This document shows, in pieces, positions 46,567-50,384 of a stretch of 50,384 nucleotides of DNA. The notes beneath the pieces were generated by a model that did no database searches, was not told where the DNA came from, and was given only the letters and a program-made list of their open reading frames with translations. The stretch is taken from the NCBI RefSeq assembly GCF_904846605.1, contig NZ_CAJHBI010000025.1:1-50384 (forward strand), written 5' to 3'. The position numbers were made by a program, and so were the translations under genes. Origin of the DNA: Psychrobacter sp. 72-O-c (lineage in GTDB: Bacteria; Pseudomonadota; Gammaproteobacteria; Pseudomonadales; Moraxellaceae). Positions within the stretch are counted from its first letter, which is position 1. The number at the start of each line of letters is the position of its first letter.

Positions 46567-47129
46567 TATTGACTGATATGATGGCCTTGCTCTGCAAGGT
46601 GAGCATGTAGTCGCTCACAGCCATAGTGCTGTTTAGTCTCATCATGAGCTACTCTGACTAGCAACTCACACTGATTGCGATGGATCTGCTGATTACTGAT
46701 GCTGCGATTTATCCAGTCGTAGTAGCTTGATGGTTTGACAGCTAATACTCTGCACATGCCTATTATGGTAAAGATCTGCCGATTGGTTTTTATAAAAACG
46801 TACTTCACGAGCTGTGTTTGGCAAAGTACGCGGTGGCCTTTTTCAATATCTCTCTTTCCTCTTCGGCTACCTTAAGCTGTCGCTTGAGCTGCTTTATTTC
46901 TCCAAGAGCCGCCATAAGCTCAGGATCATATTGTTCTGTGCCTTTGAGCTTGCCTTGATTGGTTTTGTTCTGCCAATTAGATAACGTTTACATTGCTATT
47001 CCTAACTGCCGAGCAGTTGCACTCAGATTGCCGTTATTGTCTGCTATCTTCTTGACTGCTTCTGCTTTGAATTCCGTACTATAGCTCTGCTTTGAATTCC
47101 GTACTATAGCTCTGCTTTTTATTAGTCAT
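46567..47129 (-). mobile_element. IS3-family element relic (broken orfA and truncated orfB)
   Basis: On the minus strand orfA starts at ATG 47129 (MTNKKQSYSTEFKAE). It has a helix-turn-helix and leucine-zipper-like region (LMAALGEIKQLKRQLKVAEEE). It is broken by a 25-bp tandem duplication (47061-47085 and 47086-47110), which shifts the frame, and by an in-frame TAA after GIAM. orfB starts at GTG 46808 and encodes about 80 residues (ILGMCRVL-like start, then HYGCERLHAHLAEQG). It stops at the CRISPR repeat fragment, so the whole DDE catalytic core is missing. It cannot transpose by itself. Confidence 0.85.
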
Positions 47130-47297
47130 GGTAAACTCCTGGTCGAGTCGTTAGTTTACCAGGTTTACCTCTACGGTTTCTCCAGCATAGCTCATACTGT
47201 GAGGGAGGCTAATACCGTATCAGTGTTATATGAAATTCACTATAACCCAACCAATTGATAAATGTACTAATTAGTCATGATTTTCTAGGCCAACTAT

Positions 47298-48245
47298 ATG
47301 ACCCCTTTACACACCGCATTAGCTGTATTAGTTACCTTTATTTGGGGCGTGAACTTTACCTTTATTGCGTGGGGGCTTGAAAGCTTTCCGCCGCTGATGC
47401 TCACTGCCCTACGTTTTTTCTTTACAGCCGTGCCACTGGTTTTGTTTCTCAAGCCACCCAAGTTTAACCGTACGTTATTTATCTATGCCATCGGTACGTT
47501 TGTTATGCAGTATGCCTTTGTATTCACCGCCATGCATTTGGGTGCGTCGGCAGGGTTGACGGCGCTAGTGCTACAACTTCAGATTTTTATCACCGTATTG
47601 CTGGCGTATGTCATTTTGGGGGAGGCTGTGAGTCGTATACAGATTGTCGGTATGCTAGTCGGCGTGCTAGGGCTAGGCGTGATCGTGCTAAATCTTGGCG
47701 GTGACATGCCTTTGGTTGGGTTTGTCTGCATCTTAATTGCGGCAATAGGCTGGAGCTTTGGCAACATCGCATCAAAGCAGGCGTCAATGCAAGCCGCCAT
47801 AAAGGCAACGCAGCAGAGATCTGGCGTGTCTATTGTCTCGCCTACCACTGGGAAGAATAAGGCATCCGCGTTGTCTTCTCTAGCACTGGTGGTATGGGGC
47901 GGCCTGATCGCTTGTGTGATTTTGACCCTATCTTCTCTGATATTTGAGACCGACGCATGGCAGTTGGCGACGTTTACGGAGGCATCGCTCAAGTCTTGGC
48001 TGGCGCTTGGATTTATCGTGTACACCTCAACCCTTATTGGCTTTGGATTGTGGGCGCATTTGCTTAGTCAAAATACTGCCTCCAAAGTTATGCCGTTTGC
48101 TCTACTGGTGCCGATATTTGGTATGGTAACGTCAGTGCTGCTCACAGGGGAAGTGGTGACATGGTGGAAGATGTTGGCGATGATCTTGATCTTGTCAGGA
48201 TTATTACTGGCAAATGTGAAGATAGGTTTGGGTAGAAAGCCCTAA
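47298..48245 (+). CDS. DMT-superfamily exporter, EamA family (O-acetylserine/cysteine exporter-like)
   Basis: This 315-residue membrane protein has about ten helices in two EamA repeats. The N-terminal FIWGVNFTFIAWGLESFPPL and ALRFFFTAVPLVLFL, the SAGLTALVLQLQIFITVLLAY helix (residues ~80-100), and the second repeat's IGWSFGNIASKQA match the EamA/YdeD group that exports O-acetylserine and cysteine. A polar loop of about 30 residues rich in Ser/Thr/Lys lies between the halves. The gene is intact, flanked by the IS3 relic and by a palindromic element. The substrate is inferred from family resemblance only. Confidence 0.85.
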   Translation: MTPLHTALAVLVTFIWGVNFTFIAWGLESFPPLMLTALRFFFTAVPLVLFLKPPKFNRTLFIYAIGTFVMQYAFVFTAMHLGASAGLTALVLQLQIFITVLLAYVILGEAVSRIQIVGMLVGVLGLGVIVLNLGGDMPLVGFVCILIAAIGWSFGNIASKQASMQAAIKATQQRSGVSIVSPTTGKNKASALSSLALVVWGGLIACVILTLSSLIFETDAWQLATFTEASLKSWLALGFIVYTSTLIGFGLWAHLLSQNTASKVMPFALLVPIFGMVTSVLLTGEVVTWWKMLAMILILSGLLLANVKIGLGRKP

Positions 48246-48270
48246 TTAGCACGTCATTATCTGGGTAATC

Positions 48271-48386
48271 ATGCCAATTTTAGATGAGCAGTTCACACTC
48301 AAAGCATAGCTTTTCGCCTTGCGCTGCGGGTAAGTGTCTCCCAGACACTTACTTCTCCTTGCTCACCTTTAAATAGGATTTGCTAA
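48271..48386 (+). repeat. Modular palindromic element, third copy, 3' of the eamA-type gene
   Basis: From ATGCCAATTTTAGATG through GCTAA it is nearly identical to the central part of the long copy at 46342, including the GTAAGTGTCT/AGACACTTAC hairpin. It lacks the AAAATTG start and the GAACATTT/AAATGTTC end modules, and there is no CRISPR repeat nearby. It follows the eamA stop by 26 bp and its hairpin could work as a transcript end. Confidence 0.85.
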
Positions 48387-48484
48387 TAGCTGGAATATTG
48401 ACTTAAATTTAAACAAAAAAATAAGGCCACTATTAATATTAGCAGCCTTATGATTAACTCTTCTTTTTAACGCCATTAAAACGC

Positions 48485-49489
48485 TTATTCACAGCTGGCC
48501 TTACCAGTACGATGTCTAATAGCACCATTTGATGCCAGTAGCTTTTACATTTTCACATGACCACGTGTACACGCATATGAATAAGCGCCTTGGTTATAAG
48601 ACCCTTTACTCTTATCGTTAGTCGTAGCAACCAAATTGGGATTAGCGCCTTTAGATAGTAAGTATTTCACAGTTTCAATTCGGTTATTACTAGCGGCAAC
48701 CATAATTATAGTTTCACAATCGCTCTCTTGGGTTTGGTCATTTAAGTCTACCGGATTTTCAGCATTTAATAAATTGTATACTTTTTTGACTACATTAGAG
48801 TCTGTTGAACATTGGTGAAATAACAGTAATAAATGAGTGGCAAAAAAAATAGCGAAGCGGTAACCTTTGAGTTCTCACACAACAAAGATACCGTTCGCTA
48901 TGCCTCGTACAATGCTCAAAGATGAGAACTGGACAAGACTAAAACCTATACTACTAGAACTTAACATCTATGACAAAGGAAATCCTCGACGTACCTTTGA
49001 AGGCTTACTGTACCGAATGCGTGTCGGTTGTCCTTGGCGTGATCTACCCGCTTATTTTGGCAAGCCTAACACCGTCTACAAAGCTTATTAGCGCTAGTTT
49101 CGCAGTAATAAGTCGATAAGATCAATTTAAGCGATACGGATATTTTATGTGCCGATAAAGGCTACGACTCTGACGCGCTACGAGAGCATATCAAGCAGGG
49201 AGCTGTGATAATTTTCCTAGAAAAAAGAATACAAAATCTGATAACAATCATATGGACTGGGACTTGTACAAAGCTCGCCACTTAGTTGAAAATGCGTTTG
49301 CACACTTAAAACGGTTCAGAGCAGTAGCCACCAGATACGATAGCCAGTTTGGGGGATAGGTGCCGTTTGATCTGCCTGTACCACAGGCGTTGTGCTAGTA
49401 TCGCTGTTGGTACTCACGTTAGAGCAACCAGTTAATAGCATGGCAGCCATGATAGCTGACGTGCTCATTTTATAAACGAGTTTCATCAT
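48485..49489 (-). pseudogene. Ankyrin-repeat lipoprotein gene split by an IS5-family relic
   Basis: The 5' part starts at ATG 49489 and encodes a lipoprotein signal (MMKLVYKM, then lipobox AMLLTGCSN) and a Ser/Thr-rich linker to about residue 45. The 3' part (48485-48797) encodes VVKKVYNLLNAENPVDLND, then an ankyrin repeat IIMVAASNNRIETVKYLLSKGANPN, shown here from about residue positions after the insertion. Another partial repeat follows, broken by an in-frame TAA between GHVKM and KLLASNGA. Both parts lie on the minus strand and are colinear, so one gene with an insertion is the simplest reading. Two independent genes cannot be fully excluded. Confidence 0.7.
48798..49355 (+). mobile_element. 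IS5-family (IS427-type) element relic
   Basis: The left end is probably GAGTCTGTTGAAC at 48798. Transposase orfA starts at ATG 48900 (MPRTMLKDENWTRLKPILL) and ends after 63 codons at 49091 with VGCPWRDLPAYFGKPNTVYKAY split across residues ~42-63. Downstream, out of frame, are pieces of orfB: DILCADKGYDSDALREHIKQ, then DWDLYKARHLVENAFAHLKR and FRAVATRYD. Most of the catalytic core and the right end are gone. The right boundary near 49345-49355 is approximate. An inverted repeat (48850-48869 with 48883-48900) precedes the start codon. Confidence 0.8.
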
Positions 49490-49584
49490 GCAACCTTTAG
49501 CAGTTAGATAAGCAGGTTATTTATAGATTTTTATGCCAGCGTAAACTGAAATGTTAGGCCAAACAGCAAAGCTTATGGTATGAG

Positions 49585-49938
49585 CTATGCCATGTCATAA
49601 GGTTCGATATTATCGATATCGTCTGCCACTTCTTGGCGGGTCAATTCAAGATCATAATGGCTTTGTAGATTAAGCCAAAACTGCGCAGACATACCAAAGT
49701 ATTTTGCTAGACGTAGTGCTGTATCTGCTGTAATCGCCCGTCTGCCATTGATGATTTCACTCAATCGTGAGCCAGGCATATGAGTAGCACGAGCAAGCGC
49801 ATATGCTGATAAACCCAGTTCATCTAGGAATTCGGTTTTGAGATATTCACCCGGTGTTAACAATGGAATGTTAGATAACGTTGTATCAGCAACATCACTA
49901 AAATCCATATTTTTAGCTTCTTGCATGGTGATGGACAT
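49585..49938 (-). CDS. higA: HigA-family antitoxin (HTH, addiction module antidote)
   Basis: This 117-residue protein of the XRE-type HigA family has LLTPGEYLKTEFLDELGLS near residue 26, then the helix-turn-helix SAYALARATHMPGSRLSEIINGRRAI (residues ~44-69). The conserved TADTALRLAKYFGMSAQFWLNLQ follows. It should bind and neutralise HigB and repress the operon promoter. AAGGAA precedes the ATG by 7 nt. It starts 10 bp after the higB frame, the usual toxin-first order of hig loci. The reading frame is intact. Confidence 0.9.
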   Translation of the reverse strand: MSITMQEAKNMDFSDVADTTLSNIPLLTPGEYLKTEFLDELGLSAYALARATHMPGSRLSEIINGRRAITADTALRLAKYFGMSAQFWLNLQSHYDLELTRQEVADDIDNIEPYDMA

Positions 49939-49948
49939 GAGGGTTTCC

Positions 49949-50230
49949 TTAGTGGTAATCGACTATCTCGACGTTCTCAGCGTGACCATCATGCCATTCA
50001 AAGCAGATGCGCCATTGTTGGTTGATGCGAATACTATATTGACCATTACGATCACCTGTTAATTTTTCAAGGTGATTGCTCGGCGGTAGTCGCAAGTCGT
50101 CAAGATTGTCTGTGATATCTAATGCATGCAATTTTGCTCTTGCACGACTATAAATATCGGGGACAATACGTTTGGCTCTTTTACCAAAATAAACTGCTAC
50201 AGTTGCCTTATTAGCAAATTAGGCAATCAT
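49949..50230 (-). pseudogene. higB: HigB-family toxin gene with a stop at codon 4
   Basis: From ATG 50230 the frame reads M-I-A-stop (TAA 50219-50221). It then stays open for 89 codons: FANKATVAVYFGKRAKRI, VPDIYSRARAKLHALD, LPPSNHLEKLTGDRNGQYSI and RINQQWRICFEWHDG, ending VEIVDYH. This is a full-length RelE-type HigB (about 93 residues) with one extra stop. HigB cleaves mRNA on the ribosome. The only later in-frame start I see is TTG 50131, which would give 60 residues lacking the N-terminal helices. The toxin is probably inactive unless there is a sequencing error or an unusual start. Confidence 0.82.
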
Positions 50231-50239
50231 AATTAGGAC

Positions 50240-50384
50240 TTACGCAACCAACAACCCAGGCGAGCGCAGCTGCTCGCAGAGGTAGTTATCAAGTAAGCCA
50301 TGTTTTAATTGATATACCGTTCTCTTTGTTTGTCTGGCAAGACGGGTTAAACAGATCCAAACCAATATAGAACAACAAATCCAA
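50240..50384 (-). CDS. Partial C-terminal open frame, possibly transposase (runs off the right edge)
   Basis: On the minus strand a frame is open from the window edge to TAA 50240-50242, about 47 residues. It contains ILVWICLTRLARQTKRTVYQ and ends EQLRSPGLLVA. I do not recognise it securely. A basic, helical C-terminus next to the GGACTTACGCAA stretch often seen near IS ends suggests a transposase. It would lie immediately upstream of higB, possibly separating it from its promoter. Confidence 0.35.
   Translation of the reverse strand, partial: WICCSILVWICLTRLARQTKRTVYQLKHGLLDNYLCEQLRSPGLLVA

Noticed and set aside
47579..48025. 148-codon minus-strand frame inside the eamA-type gene
   Set aside because: It is antisense to an intact ten-helix transporter and its composition is that of an antisense shadow.

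Overview
The window looks like a chromosomal segment of a Moraxellaceae bacterium, most likely Psychrobacter. This is inferred from protein character, gene content and moderate GC, not from a database search. The first ~41 kb is mostly ordinary metabolism; the last ~9 kb is accessory DNA.

Left to right: the 3' tail of an IS630-type transposase; a GMC flavin oxidoreductase; a DJ-1/PfpI protein; the two-gene carboxynorspermidine pathway (dehydrogenase and nspC decarboxylase); a DUF924 protein; a CAP-domain lipoprotein with nine copies of an 8-bp tandem repeat upstream; rnhB and lpxB; a DAHP synthase; a Na/Pi cotransporter with a small coiled-coil gene; and a seven-gene Mrp-type antiporter operon in the order E-F-G-(A'B)-C-D-D with overlapping reading frames. 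Then come an IS630 relic, pepN, a hypothetical gene, a Pal-like lipoprotein, a phosphopantetheinyl transferase, an outer-membrane barrel protein and an IclR regulator. A valine-catabolism cluster follows (mmsA, acyl-CoA dehydrogenase, enoyl-CoA hydratase, 3-hydroxyisobutyryl-CoA hydrolase, mmsB), with prpE, an acyl-CoA ligase and an MFS transporter beyond it. The five valine genes would take isobutyryl-CoA to propionyl-CoA.

The most striking locus is 41.1-46.6 kb: a large type I-F CRISPR array (80 intact 28-bp repeats, 81 spacers including one after a half repeat) with no cas operon. The first 42 codons of a type I-F cas1 run directly into the 3' half of the first repeat, so the rest of cas1, everything normally between cas1 and the array, and the leader appear to have been removed in one deletion. 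The array now sits downstream of the old cas1 start region. The intact repeats look identical by eye, so the loss is recent or the array is still used in trans.

The distal end of the array is also rearranged. A degenerate terminal repeat is followed by a modular palindromic element, then one more repeat-spacer-terminal-repeat unit, a longer copy of the same element, and a repeat cut by a decayed IS3-family element. A third copy of the element lies 3' of an eamA-type exporter gene. Beyond it are an ankyrin-repeat lipoprotein gene split by a decayed IS5-family element, an intact higA antitoxin with a higB toxin frame that has a stop at codon 4, and a partial unidentified (possibly transposase) C-terminus at the right edge. 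I see no tRNA or rRNA gene.
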